NCBI GenBank assembly: GCA_028065725.1
Contig: JAPTVL010000270.1
Coordinates: 1-55,028, forward strand
Direction: 5' to 3'
DNA length: 55,028 nt
Source of the DNA: Betaproteobacteria bacterium
Lineage (GTDB): Bacteria; Pseudomonadota; Gammaproteobacteria; Burkholderiales; Rhodocyclaceae
Shown here: positions 19,080-27,474 of the stretch, piece after piece
Layout: every line of letters begins with the position of its first letter
Position numbering within the stretch: the first letter of the stretch is position 1
Program-made: the position numbers and the translations under genes
The notes under the pieces: model-generated
What the model was told of the DNA's origin: nothing
Seen by the model: only the letters and a program-made list of their open reading frames with translations
Databases searched by the model: none

Positions 19080-19127
19080 CGTTGACCGGTTTGTCCTGCG
19101 GGTGAATTCACGGCGAGGAGTACTGCG

Positions 19128-19973
19128 ATGAAGAACGAAGTGTTTTATCCGGAGCTGCAGTCGCAGCAGATGGACCAGTTCAATCAGAACAACTATTCCA
19201 ATCTGCTGCTGGCGGAAGGCGACTCGTGGTTCGCCTGGGGCTACCTGAACCTGGCGCCCTCGCCGAGTGTCCTGACCGCGATGGACTTCGCGAGCCGCAC
19301 CGCCACGCTTTGCTACGCCTACTCGGGCGATACCGTGGGCGACATGGCGCGCATCACGGGCAGCACCGGATTCCGTCTGGAGATGCGCAACCGCAGATTC
19401 AAGGCCATGCTGCTCAGCGGCGGCGGCAACGATCTCTTCGATGCCATACGCCTGGGCCACGTTCTCCGGCGCGCCGGCAGCAGCGCCGACCCGGCCGATC
19501 CGGATTCCTATGTGAACTGGCAGGCAGTCAATGACTTGACCGCCTACGTCAGCACGAACTACGCGGAAATCATTTCATGGCGCAGCCATGCCCTGTCCAT
19601 GAACAAGACCACGCCCTATGTCTTCCATACCTACGACTGGCCGCTGCCGCGCCCGGCCAAGGCGCAGGTGATGGGCATGCCGGCGGTGGGCACCTGGCTC
19701 TACAAGCCGCTGGTCGATGTCGATGCGCTGCCGGGTTTGCGCCATGAAATCATCAAGCGTGTCGCCAACAAGGTCTTGGCGACAATTTCGAACCTTCATG
19801 ATCCCGCGGCCGGAATCTACGTCGTCGATACGCGTGGTGCCACGACGCCGGCGCTTCCCGGAAGCACGGGAGACAGCAATGACTGGGCCAATGAAGTCCA
19901 TCCGAATGAGTCGGGCTATGCCAAGGTCGCCCGGCTGATCCGTGCGCAGCTCGCGACCCTGGGCGTGAGTTGA
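19128..19973 (+). CDS. SGNH/GDSL-type hydrolase
   Basis: A 281 aa protein without signal peptide. Block I is EGDSW (Ser33), the oxyanion-hole block is GGGND at residues 98-102, and the C-terminal block is DWANEVHPNESGY with the catalytic His at about 258. These are the SGNH landmarks of small esterases and lipases. The subgroup with DWANExHPN ends is common in proteobacteria but lacks a defined substrate. GGAG lies 8-9 bases before the ATG. Monocistronic. Confidence 0.78.
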   Translation: MKNEVFYPELQSQQMDQFNQNNYSNLLLAEGDSWFAWGYLNLAPSPSVLTAMDFASRTATLCYAYSGDTVGDMARITGSTGFRLEMRNRRFKAMLLSGGGNDLFDAIRLGHVLRRAGSSADPADPDSYVNWQAVNDLTAYVSTNYAEIISWRSHALSMNKTTPYVFHTYDWPLPRPAKAQVMGMPAVGTWLYKPLVDVDALPGLRHEIIKRVANKVLATISNLHDPAAGIYVVDTRGATTPALPGSTGDSNDWANEVHPNESGYAKVARLIRAQLATLGVS

Positions 19974-20086
19974 CCTGTGACGAATTTCGGGTCAGGGCGG
20001 GCGCTGGCGAAATTTTTGGCTCCGGCCGCCGCGCTTGATGCCGATGAAGCCGGCGTTGGCCTTTACTGAAGCCGCGCTTTGCTGTA

Positions 20087-20102
20087 CTGTATGAAAAAAC
20101 AG
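20087..20102. promoter_or_regulatory. LexA (SOS) box
   Basis: CTGTATGAAAAAACAG is a perfect match to CTGT-N8-ACAG. It lies 17 bp before the lexA start, indicating autoregulation. Confidence 0.9.
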
Positions 20103-20118
20103 TCACGGGAGCAAGCGC

Positions 20119-20724
20119 ATGGCCGACGATCTCACCCCTCGCCAGCAGGAGATTCTGGATTTCATCCGCAACAGCCTGGAAGTCTTCAGCGTGCCGCCGA
20201 CGCGCGCCGAAATCGCCGGCGCCTTCGGCTTCGCCTCGCCCAATGCCGCCGAGGACCACCTCAGGGCGCTGGCGAAAAAGGGCGCGATCACGCTCGAGCC
20301 GGGTTCGGCGCGCGGCATCCGGCTGGTGGAACAGCTTGGCCTGCCGCTGATCGGCAGCGTCGCCGCAGGCAGTCCGCTGCTGGCCGTGGAAAACCGCCTG
20401 GGCAACATCCGCATCGATCCCGCGCTATTCACGCCGCATGCGGATTTCCTGCTGCGCGTGCGCGGCCTGTCGATGATCGAGGCCGGCATTCTCGATGGCG
20501 ACCTGCTCGCCGTGCATCGCACCTCCGAAGCGTCCAACGGCCAGATCGTCATCGCTCGCCTGGGCGACGAAGTCACCGTGAAGCGCTTCAAGCGGCGCGG
20601 CACCATGGTCGAACTGATCGCCGAGAACCGCGATTTCGCGCCCATTCTGGTCAATACGCGCAAGGAGTCGCTGACCATCGAAGGCGTGGCCGTGGGTTTG
20701 ATCCGCGGCGGCCATACCCTGTAG
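20119..20724 (+). CDS. lexA: LexA repressor
   Basis: A 201 aa protein. The N-terminal winged helix ([37 protein letters not shown]) recognises the SOS box. The self-cleavage site is Ala83-Gly84 in SVAAGSP, with catalytic Ser118 (RGLSM) and Lys155 (TVKRFKR). All catalytic residues are present. RecA-stimulated autocleavage would derepress SOS genes. The ATG at 20119 is close behind the operator; the 5' UTR is very short. Confidence 0.96.
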   Translation: MADDLTPRQQEILDFIRNSLEVFSVPPTRAEIAGAFGFASPNAAEDHLRALAKKGAITLEPGSARGIRLVEQLGLPLIGSVAAGSPLLAVENRLGNIRIDPALFTPHADFLLRVRGLSMIEAGILDGDLLAVHRTSEASNGQIVIARLGDEVTVKRFKRRGTMVELIAENRDFAPILVNTRKESLTIEGVAVGLIRGGHTL

Positions 20725-20758
20725 TCGAATCAGTGGCCCGGGGGCCTGGACGCCGGCC

Positions 20759-21103
20759 TCAGCGCGACAGAATCCACTGCGCCAGGTTGCTCAACTCTTT
20801 CGGGTCCTTGGTCTCGATGATCTTGTGATCTTCCTCGCTGCCGTCCTCGAGCTTGACCTTGGGGCCGGTGGTCATTTGCTTGATGGCCTCTTTCTCGTCG
20901 AGTTTCTTTTCCTTGTACTTGGCGGCGATCTTCTTGTACGACGGACCCTTCTTGGTCTTGTCGATGGCGTGACACTTGAAGCAGTCGTTCTTCTTGGCCA
21001 GCGCCTGGGCCGCGGCTTCGTCTACCGCGGCGTGTACCGGAGCCAGGGCGCCCAGGGCGAGCAACAGGGAAGCGGCGAACAGGATGGATGTGGTGGTTTC
21101 CAT
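20759..21103 (-). CDS. Small class I cytochrome c, exported
   Basis: A 114 aa protein with signal peptide (cleavage near VHA-AV). One haem site C41-F-K-C44-H45 is followed by KTKKGPSYKKIAAKY, as in the c-type cytochromes called c-551/c-552 where a GP-x-Y/F follows the haem. The usual Met axial ligand could be in IKQMTTGPKVKL. It is Lys-rich and probably a soluble periplasmic electron carrier. It converges with lexA, with 34 bp between the stops. Confidence 0.82.
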   Translation of the reverse strand: METTTSILFAASLLLALGALAPVHAAVDEAAAQALAKKNDCFKCHAIDKTKKGPSYKKIAAKYKEKKLDEKEAIKQMTTGPKVKLEDGSEEDHKIIETKDPKELSNLAQWILSR

Positions 21104-21210
21104 TGTTTGCGGCTCCAGCGGATCGGCTATCCAGCTGTATCAAATGATTTCACCGCGATAGGCCGCACGGATCCTCCGTCGATGCGGACAGGAAGGTGGA
21201 GAATGGCGCC

Positions 21211-22275
21211 ATGGCAAATCGGATGATGAGCGGAATCGGGGGGCTGCGGCAGACCGGCGTGCCGGCGGCGCTAGTCGCGGCGCTGCTGTTTGGCGCCGGC
21301 ACGCCGCTGGCCAAGCTGCTGCTGCACGATGTCGGCCCCTGGTTGCTGGCGGGCTTGCTGTATCTGGGCTCGGGTCTCGGCCTGCTGTTCTATCGCTGCT
21401 TGCGCCATGCGCCACGGGTGCGTCTGGCGCGGGGCGAAGCGCCCTGGCTGGCCGGTGCCATCCTCGTCGGCGGCGTGCTGGCGCCGGTCCTGCTGATGCT
21501 GGGGCTGGCCGCCATGCCGGCATCGGGGGCTTCCCTGCTGCTCAATGCCGAAGGGATGTTCACCGCGCTGCTGGCCTGGTTCGCCTTCAGGGAAAACGTC
21601 GATCGCCGCATCGCGCTGGGCATGGCCGCCATCGTCGCCGGCGCCCTGGTTTTGAGCTGGCCGGGCGAGGTCCGCTTCGCCGGCGGCTGGCCGACCCTGA
21701 TGGTGCTGGGCGCCTGCCTGGCCTGGGCCATCGACAACAACCTGACGCGCAAGCTGGCGCTGACCGACGCGACCTGGCTGGCGTCGGTCAAGGGCCTCGC
21801 GGCCGGCACGGTCAATCTGGTGCTGGCCTTCCGGCTCGGCGCGAGCCTGCCGCCCCTGCTCAGCCTCGCCGCGGCCATGGCGCTGGGCTTCCTGGCCTAT
21901 GGCGTCAGCCTGGCATTGTTTGTCGTCGGCCTGCGCCATCTGGGTACCGCGCGCACCGGCGCCTATTTTTCGGTGGCGCCCTTCTTCGGCGCGGCGCTGG
22001 CGGTCGCGCTGGGCGAGGCCGTGACGCTGCCGCTGGTGACCGCCGGCGCCCTGATGGCCGTCGGTGTCTGGCTGCATCTCACGGAGCGCCACGAGCATGC
22101 GCACGAACATCCCGCATTGAGTCACGAGCACTTGCACGCCCATGACGAACATCATCGGCACGGGCACGACTTTGCCTGGGATGGCACGGAACCCCACGTG
22201 CATTCGCACACGCATGCGCCATTGCGCCACGAACACGCGCATTTTCCCGACAGCCATCATCGGCATCCGCACTGA
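21211..22275 (+). CDS. EamA-family (DMT) permease with a histidine-rich C-terminal tail
   Basis: A 354 aa protein. Ten hydrophobic helices form two EamA repeats up to about residue 290 (LMAVGVWLHLTERH). The last 60 residues are a cytosolic or periplasmic tail with about 25 His in HEHAHEH, HEHLHAHDEHHRHGHDF, HVHSHTHAP and HEHAHFPDSHHRHPH clusters. Such tails bind Zn, Ni or Co, so metal export or metal-gated transport is plausible although DMT proteins usually carry organic metabolites. ATG 21211 is chosen; a GTG at 21196 is also open. Confidence 0.78.
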   Translation: MANRMMSGIGGLRQTGVPAALVAALLFGAGTPLAKLLLHDVGPWLLAGLLYLGSGLGLLFYRCLRHAPRVRLARGEAPWLAGAILVGGVLAPVLLMLGLAAMPASGASLLLNAEGMFTALLAWFAFRENVDRRIALGMAAIVAGALVLSWPGEVRFAGGWPTLMVLGACLAWAIDNNLTRKLALTDATWLASVKGLAAGTVNLVLAFRLGASLPPLLSLAAAMALGFLAYGVSLALFVVGLRHLGTARTGAYFSVAPFFGAALAVALGEAVTLPLVTAGALMAVGVWLHLTERHEHAHEHPALSHEHLHAHDEHHRHGHDFAWDGTEPHVHSHTHAPLRHEHAHFPDSHHRHPH

Positions 22276-22293
22276 GCGCCGGCGTGCCAGGCA

Positions 22294-22317
22294 GAAGTCG
22301 GCGATGGCGCTACGGCG
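22294..22317 (-). repeat. Dispersed 24-bp repeat, copy 8 (intergenic)
   Basis: Minus strand: CGCCGTAGCGCC then ATCGCCGACTTC, just before the stop of the selenoprotein gene. Confidence 0.65.
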
Positions 22318-22356
22318 AACAGCCGGGCGGCAAGCGCTGCCGCCCGGTCCGCGCCA

Positions 22357-23139
22357 CTAAAACTTGCAAGCGATGAAATTCGCTCCGCGCACGCCATATT
22401 TGCGGGCGATGTTTTCCTTGCTCGTTCCGGCGAAGGAGTCGAAATACTCCGTTGCGGCGCACGCCTGGAATCCGGCGGCTTGCATCATCCCGATCATGCC
22501 TGCAGACTGCAGAGCACCGGCGATTCAGCCAACCCAGAGATCGATGTCGTTGCGCGCCTTCTCCGACAGGTCCTGGTCGATAACGATGTCGGCAAACTGG
22601 ATCCAGCCGCCCGGTTTAAGTATCCGATACAGTTCCCTGAAGACAGCCGGCTTGTCGACCACCAGGTTGATGACGCCATTGGAAATCGCCAGGTCGACCG
22701 ATGCATCCTCGACTGGCAGGTTCGTGATTTCGCCGAATGCGAAGGAAACCTGCGGCATCTGCGCCTGTCGGGCGGACGCCCGTGCAACCTCGAGCATCGC
22801 ATCCGTCATGTCGACGCCAAGGACGCGTCCGTGCTTGCCGACACGACGCCCGGCCAGCAAACAATCCATGCCGGCGCCCGATCCAAGGTCGATGACGGAT
22901 GCGCCAGGGGGAATTTCACGAACGCGGAACGGATTGCCGACGCCCGCAAACGACGCCGTCGAGCTGCCAGGCAGCGCTGCCAGCTCTTCGTCGTCATAGC
23001 CGAGCTGCCTGGCCGCGTATTCCGGTCCGCGATGAAAATGGAAATCGCCGGTCGGCGTTTCAGCCACCAGCGAGTAGGTACTGCGTATCTCGGACTTCAA
23101 CCGCTCGCGGTCGAGCGTGATTTCGCAAAACTGTTCCAT
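22357..23139 (-). CDS. Candidate selenocysteine-containing SAM methyltransferase (ArsM-like), UGA at codon 205
   Basis: A 260 aa protein if the in-frame TGA at 22527-22525 is read as Sec. The SAM-binding motif is VIDLGSGAGMDCLLAG, then GVDMTDAMLEVAR, SNGVINLV and LKPGGWIQFADI. The TGA follows DLWVG and is followed by IAGALQSAG...MMQAAGF and 55 codons in total, ending FIACKF and TAG. ArsM encoded at 42658-43713 has LYGECLGGAL...ARQAGF here, so the TGA replaces a conserved As-binding Cys. The other ArsM cysteines (before SAM motif I and in SNC) are absent, so the substrate is uncertain. A SECIS-like hairpin follows the TGA. The ATG at 23139 has GGAGG 8 bases upstream. Without Sec readthrough it would be a 204 aa truncated protein. 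Confidence 0.8.
22496..22517 (-). promoter_or_regulatory. Bacterial SECIS-like stem-loop
   Basis: Starting 7 bases after the UGA on the mRNA: GUGC, a bulged U, CUGCA, loop GUC, UGCAG, GCAU. That is 4 bp, a bulge, then 5 bp. The tip UGCAGUCUGCA closely resembles the E. coli fdhF SECIS tip UGCAGGUCUGCA. The loop G is 18 bases after UGA, one base from its fdhF place, and a bulged U is also a SelB determinant there. Confidence 0.72.
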
Positions 23140-23242
23140 AACCATGTCCTCCAGTAAGTTATTGTCGTTCGGCGGCCGGTCCTGCCGACAAAAATAACTC
23201 TAGTATCGCGGGAGTGAAAGTCAAAGCTTCGCTCATCATCTA

Positions 23243-23266
23243 GGAGTCGGCGCCGGCAGCACGGTA
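23243..23266 (-). repeat. Dispersed 24-bp repeat, copy 9 (intergenic)
   Basis: Minus strand: TACCGTGCTGCC then GGCGCCGACTCC, 4 bp past the stop of the hydrolase gene. Confidence 0.6.
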
Positions 23267-23270
23267 ACCC

Positions 23271-24155
23271 TCATGGCGATAGTGATAATGCCGGGGCAGG
23301 GTACGGCGATGATTCGTTCAGCGGCAACATTGCCATGCTGCTCCGTCGAACCTCCTTGAGGAAGCAGGTGATGAGCGGGTTGACCGTTTCCGGGTGCGTG
23401 AGCGGCGCCATGTGGCCGCCTTCGGCGATTCTCACGACCGACCAGCTCGGGCATTGCTCCGCGAACAGCTGCGCAATCTCGCGGCTGGCGCGCCGTGCGT
23501 CCGGCGAATAGGCCATCATCGATCTGGCTGGAATTCTGTCAAGCTCCTCGAGCGTGGTCTGGTCGCTGTCTACACAGTCCCATTCGTAATAGTTCGGACG
23601 CAGCAGCTGCATGTAGGCGCGCCGCCGGTCGGGGGGCATCGTGGCCCATCCGTCGTCGCCGATCCAGTACTCGATGAAGCGCTCGGCGACTGCTTCCCAG
23701 TGATCATTCTTGCCGTGGAGCTTGACGAAGTCGCGCAGGGCCGCGGCTTCGGCGTAGGCTTCGCGGCAGCCGTTCCGCGCCAGCAGGTGGAACAGGGTCG
23801 GCTCGAACAGAAACAGGTGCGATGCTCGCGTCCCGAGCAGGGTGGCGGCCTTGCAGGCCACGGAACCGCCGAAGGAATGGCCGACGATACGTACCGGACC
23901 GGAAATGTCGCGCAGCAGCGCGAGCACCAGCCCGGCCTGGTCGGCGATGGTCTGGGTGGCGTCCCCGTGCCAGGGCGAGGTTTCGCCATAGCCGAACAGG
24001 TTGAGCGCGAGGACGCGGAAATGCGGCTGCAGTTCCTGCGCCAGGCGCTTCCACTGGCGCTTGCCGCTCACCGAACTGTGGACCAGTACCACGGGATCGC
24101 CGTTGCCGGCGTCGCTGTAATCGATGCGAAATTTTCCATGTTGAAGGACAGGCAT
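23271..24155 (-). CDS. Alpha/beta hydrolase
   Basis: A 294 aa protein from the ATG at 24155 (MPVLQHGKFRIDY). Landmarks: PVVLVHSSVSGKRQW (oxyanion strand), NLFGYGETSPW, nucleophile elbow VGHSFGGSVA (Ser at about residue 94), and the catalytic His in EGGHMAPLTHPE. No signal peptide is seen. The last 20 residues (MAMLPLNESSPYPAPAL...) look like an extension beyond the fold. Substrate unknown. The next gene upstream on the same strand is a hydrolase-LuxR fusion, 131 bp away. Confidence 0.8.
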   Translation of the reverse strand: MPVLQHGKFRIDYSDAGNGDPVVLVHSSVSGKRQWKRLAQELQPHFRVLALNLFGYGETSPWHGDATQTIADQAGLVLALLRDISGPVRIVGHSFGGSVACKAATLLGTRASHLFLFEPTLFHLLARNGCREAYAEAAALRDFVKLHGKNDHWEAVAERFIEYWIGDDGWATMPPDRRRAYMQLLRPNYYEWDCVDSDQTTLEELDRIPARSMMAYSPDARRASREIAQLFAEQCPSWSVVRIAEGGHMAPLTHPETVNPLITCFLKEVRRSSMAMLPLNESSPYPAPALSLSP

Positions 24156-24286
24156 GTCGGCTCCCGAAAAGTCTCCGTACGCGACGGCACGGCGCCAGTG
24201 TGGCGCGCGCGGCGGCGGAAAATAATCCGGGAAACTACGGCATCGGCCGGCGGCGGCTACGGTAGGGGCTACCGTAGCGCGGCGGT

Positions 24287-25384
24287 TCAGGCGATCAGCC
24301 CGAGTTCCGTCGCGCGGCGCACGGCCTCGGCGCGCGTATGGCATTGCAAGGCCAGAAGCGCGTTGGCGACGTGCATTTCGACCGTGCGCGGGCTCAGGGA
24401 TAGCTTGCGCGCGATCTGCTTGTCGGTCCGTCCCTGGCTGACTTCGCGCAGGATTTCGAGCTGGCGCGGTGTCAGCGGCGCGGCGGCTTTCCCGGGCGCG
24501 CCAAGCACGTCGAAGCGGGTTTGCGGGCGCGCCGCGGGCAGAAAGGCGCGCAGTTCGGCGAGGAACATCGGCCAGGCGGCCTCGGTTTCGAAGGGCAGAT
24601 GGTTCCTGCTCGGCAGCGGCACGAAACGGGCATCGGGAATCAGCGAGGCGAGCAGGCTGCCTTCCGCGAAGGGGAAGCAGGGATCGTCCTTGGCATGGAA
24701 CACCAGGGTCGGGCAGCGGACCCGCGGCGCCGCCTCGCGCAAATCGATTTCGAAGACTTCCTTCATGAAGCGCACGGCATTGGCGCCGGAGATGGTCAGG
24801 CGCTGGGCTTCGTCGACCGCGCGCTGCTGTTCCGCCGAGGCGTCGTGCAGCAACTGCGAGATGAACACCTGCCGGAACGACGAGCTGTCGGCGCCCCAGC
24901 CCAGTTCGGCGGCCTTGAGCATGGCCTGTGCCGCGTCGACCAGCTTGGGCGGCGGATCGCGCTTCAGCAGGCCGCGCGCGCAGCCGCCATAGAGCACGAG
25001 GTGGCTGACCCGGTCCGGATGGCGCGCCGCGTAGCCGACCGCGATGGCCGCCCCCTGGGACATGCCGAACAGGGGAAAACGGTCGACATCGAGGCTGGCG
25101 ACGACGGCTTCGAGGTCCTCGATCCAAGCCTCCATGGAAATGCGCTCGACATCGCGGGCGGACAAGCCGCAGCCACGGGAGTCATAGCGGATGAGCATAT
25201 TGTCGCGACTCAACTCGGCGACCCAGTGGCGGGTGAACAGGTTGTACGGATCCTTCTCGACGTGGGTCAGCCAGGTCGCCGCCTTGACCAGGGGCGGTCC
25301 TTCCCCGGTCGTCGCGACGGCAAGCCGCGTGCCGTCCTTGCTGGTACAGAATCGGATTTGCTGAGCTAGCTGACTCATGGTCAT
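24287..25384 (-). CDS. Alpha/beta hydrolase fused to a LuxR-type DNA-binding domain
   Basis: A 365 aa protein. Residues 1-280 form an alpha/beta hydrolase: LIRYDSRGCGLSAR, nucleophile elbow FGMSQGAA (Ser at about 108), TLVFHAKDDPCFPF, and His in SRNHLPFE. Residues 300-365 are a GerE helix-turn-helix: LTPRQLEILREVSQGRTDKQ, IARKLSLSPRTVEMHVANAL. The catalytic residues look intact. The protein may hydrolyse, or just sense, a small ligand and regulate transcription. ATG 25384 or 25378 are both possible; neither has a strong ribosome site. A target may be the hydrolase gene downstream. Confidence 0.85.
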   Translation of the reverse strand: MTMSQLAQQIRFCTSKDGTRLAVATTGEGPPLVKAATWLTHVEKDPYNLFTRHWVAELSRDNMLIRYDSRGCGLSARDVERISMEAWIEDLEAVVASLDVDRFPLFGMSQGAAIAVGYAARHPDRVSHLVLYGGCARGLLKRDPPPKLVDAAQAMLKAAELGWGADSSSFRQVFISQLLHDASAEQQRAVDEAQRLTISGANAVRFMKEVFEIDLREAAPRVRCPTLVFHAKDDPCFPFAEGSLLASLIPDARFVPLPSRNHLPFETEAAWPMFLAELRAFLPAARPQTRFDVLGAPGKAAAPLTPRQLEILREVSQGRTDKQIARKLSLSPRTVEMHVANALLALQCHTRAEAVRRATELGLIA

Positions 25385-25525
25385 GGCGTCACCACCCGCT
25401 CGATTCGGTTCAGCCGGCGCCTGGGCAACAGCACCGCGTCGGCAGGAAAGAAGGCAAGGGCATCGCCGGAGTATCTCCGAGGCATGCCGGCGAAGTCAAT
25501 CGGGCGTCCCGGTCCGGGGAACGGG

Positions 25526-26137
25526 TCAGGGCCGGGCGGCCTGCAGTCCGGCGCCGGGCCGACCCGCTGCGCGCCTGACTTCGCCCAGCGCACCCTTGAT
25601 GCGCAGCAGGCTGCCGTCGAGCGCGGCTTGTCCCAGCCACCACTGGTAGTCGGGCGACTGGTGCGCGAGACCAAGACGCAGGTCGCGCAGATTTTCGTCG
25701 CGCAGGGTCGCCAGCAGCTTTTCGATCTGCGCGAGTTCCGCGCCGGGCGCTTCCTTGCGCGCCAGATCGACCAGCGCCTCGGCTTCGCGCCGCTTCATTT
25801 CGCCCAGCGCCAGTCCGCGCTGCGCGGCGGCGAACTGCTCGGCGACGTAGCGCGGCGAGTGGCAGGCGCCGCAGCCGGCCGTGGCCAGCTCGCGCGCCTC
25901 CTGGCGCGAGGTTTTCTTCGCATAGTGCCGCGGCGCCGGCGCCTTCGCTTCGAACGAGTGGCAAGCCGCGCAGTCCGGCGTGCGCCGGCGCTCGCGCCCG
26001 GCTTCGATGCGGGCGATGACGCCGTGTTTGGACAGCGCCCAGCTGCGTTCGGCGGCGCCGGCGTGGCAATTGACGCAGCTCTTGCCGGCCGCGGCGGGCA
26101 GGGCGATCAGCAGCAGCAGCCACAGCGCGCGGCGCAT
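25526..26137 (-). CDS. Periplasmic triheme cytochrome c
   Basis: A 203 aa protein with a signal peptide (LWLLLLIALPAAAG). Three haem-binding sites: CVNCH at residue 21, CAACH at about 56 and CGACH at about 89. The C-terminal 100 residues are helical and charged (ALVDLARKEAPGAELAQIEKLLATLRDENLRDLRLGLAHQSPDYQWWL). The DYQWWLG/H-x-SPDY segment resembles tails in multihaem nitrite/HAO-type partners, but I cannot name the family. The start overlaps the stop of the octaheme gene (ATGA), so it is probably its redox partner. Confidence 0.8.
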   Translation of the reverse strand: MRRALWLLLLIALPAAAGKSCVNCHAGAAERSWALSKHGVIARIEAGRERRRTPDCAACHSFEAKAPAPRHYAKKTSRQEARELATAGCGACHSPRYVAEQFAAAQRGLALGEMKRREAEALVDLARKEAPGAELAQIEKLLATLRDENLRDLRLGLAHQSPDYQWWLGQAALDGSLLRIKGALGEVRRAAGRPGAGLQAARP

Positions 26138-27474
26138 CAGTTGTGCTCCTTGTTGTGCACGGTGTATTCGCCGCCCAGCCACAGCGCCTTCGGATCGGGA
26201 CGCGGGTCGCGCGCTTTGGCGCGCAATTGCGCGGCCTGCTCGGCGATCGACTTTTCGGCCTGCGCCAGCGCGGCGTGGCCTTGCTTCACCCGCTCCGGCG
26301 CGCCGTGCGCCGCGGCCTTGTAGCTGCCGAGGTTGGCGAAATACCACATCTCGAAATAGTCGCGCTCGATAGTCGAGACGTTGTAGAAGCTCGAGGCCTG
26401 GCCTTCGAAAAAGCCGATGCGTTCCTTGGGGAAGATTGCATCCATCCAGTCGGTCGGGTAGGGTGGACGCTCGCCGGCTGCAGGGTAGAGCGCCTTTTCG
26501 CTCCTCAGCGCGCGCAGCAGGCGTTCCGTGCGGTTGAGGCCCTGCCAGGCCTGGACGCGCTCGCGGTCCATTTCCGCCAGTTGCCGGCGCGAGAATTCCG
26601 CGTCGTGGCAATCGGTACAGACCTCGACCCAGCGCTCGCGCTTGACCTTGTTCTCGGCCGAGTTGGGATTGACTTGGCGCAGGCCGAATTGCCAGATCGA
26701 CTTATCGGCCACCACGTGCCGGCCGTTCCTCATGTGGCAGTAGGCGCAGGTCGGCGTCGCGTAGTTGCCCTTCTTCAGCGGCTTGCTCCAGTCGGTGGTC
26801 GCTGCGTCGGCCAGGTAGCGCTTGCCGTGCGCCGAGGCATAGTAGGTTTCGTCGTCGGGATGCGGCGGGCCGCTGTGGCAGGTGGTGCAGGCCTCGGCGC
26901 GGCGCGCCTCGGCGGCGTCGAAGCGGTGGCGCGTGTGGCAGGAATCGCATTTGGTCGCCACCGAATGGCATTGCACGCAGGCCGTGGTCTCCGCCTTGGG
27001 CTTGTCCACGAAATGCTTGCTGTCGGTGGCGCGTTCCATGGCCAGCGCGTGGCTGGGAAAGCCATACTGTTTCTCGGACTGGAAGGCCTCGTGCTGCGCG
27101 CCGTGGCACCCGGCGCAGACCTGCGGTGTCGGCATGCGCAGGTTCTGGTGGTCGGCGCCATGGCAATCGGGACAGGCCACCGGCGCGCGGCTGGCCGGTT
27201 TGCTGTGGCGGCTGTCGCGCCAGTCGGCGACGATGCCCGGCGTCAGTGCCTCGTGGCAGGCGATGCACTCGGCGGCTGGATAGCTGCCTTCGACGGTCTT
27301 CGCCGGCTTATAGAATCGCTCCGGGTCCCAGTAGCCCTGCACCGGGTCGGGCTGCCATTCGCGTGAATACAGGCCGCTGCCGGCGCCGCCCTTGCTCCAG
27401 TCGACCCAGGCCATGCCCGCCGCAATGCCGGCCAGCGACAGCAGCACCGGGATCAGCAGCCAGCGCGGGCGCAT
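26137..27474 (-). CDS. Octaheme c-type cytochrome of the hydroxylamine oxidoreductase (HAO) family
   Basis: A 445 aa protein with an N-terminal hydrophobic anchor or signal. Eight CxxCH sites: CIACH, CPDCH, CAGCH, CVQCH, CDSCH, CTTCH, CAYCH, CTDCH. Spacing and flanks follow Nitrosomonas HAO: RMPTPQVCAGCH, GFPSHALAMERA, KCDSCHTRHRFDAAEARRAEACTTCHSG, APTC-type TPTCAYCHM, VCTDCHDAEFSRRQL. The C-terminal region that holds the HAO cross-linking tyrosine (WTYTEGWGPM) aligns poorly here (SYKAAAHGAPER) with no clear Tyr. That would fit a reductive member acting on nitrite, hydroxylamine or a sulfur compound. Starts and stops overlap both neighbours by ATGA. Confidence 0.85.
   Translation of the reverse strand: MRPRWLLIPVLLSLAGIAAGMAWVDWSKGGAGSGLYSREWQPDPVQGYWDPERFYKPAKTVEGSYPAAECIACHEALTPGIVADWRDSRHSKPASRAPVACPDCHGADHQNLRMPTPQVCAGCHGAQHEAFQSEKQYGFPSHALAMERATDSKHFVDKPKAETTACVQCHSVATKCDSCHTRHRFDAAEARRAEACTTCHSGPPHPDDETYYASAHGKRYLADAATTDWSKPLKKGNYATPTCAYCHMRNGRHVVADKSIWQFGLRQVNPNSAENKVKRERWVEVCTDCHDAEFSRRQLAEMDRERVQAWQGLNRTERLLRALRSEKALYPAAGERPPYPTDWMDAIFPKERIGFFEGQASSFYNVSTIERDYFEMWYFANLGSYKAAAHGAPERVKQGHAALAQAEKSIAEQAAQLRAKARDPRPDPKALWLGGEYTVHNKEHN

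Noticed and set aside
22525..22527. TGA as a plain stop giving a 204 aa methyltransferase
   Set aside because: 55 further codons align with the ArsM fold, the codon matches a conserved Cys, and a SECIS-like hairpin follows.
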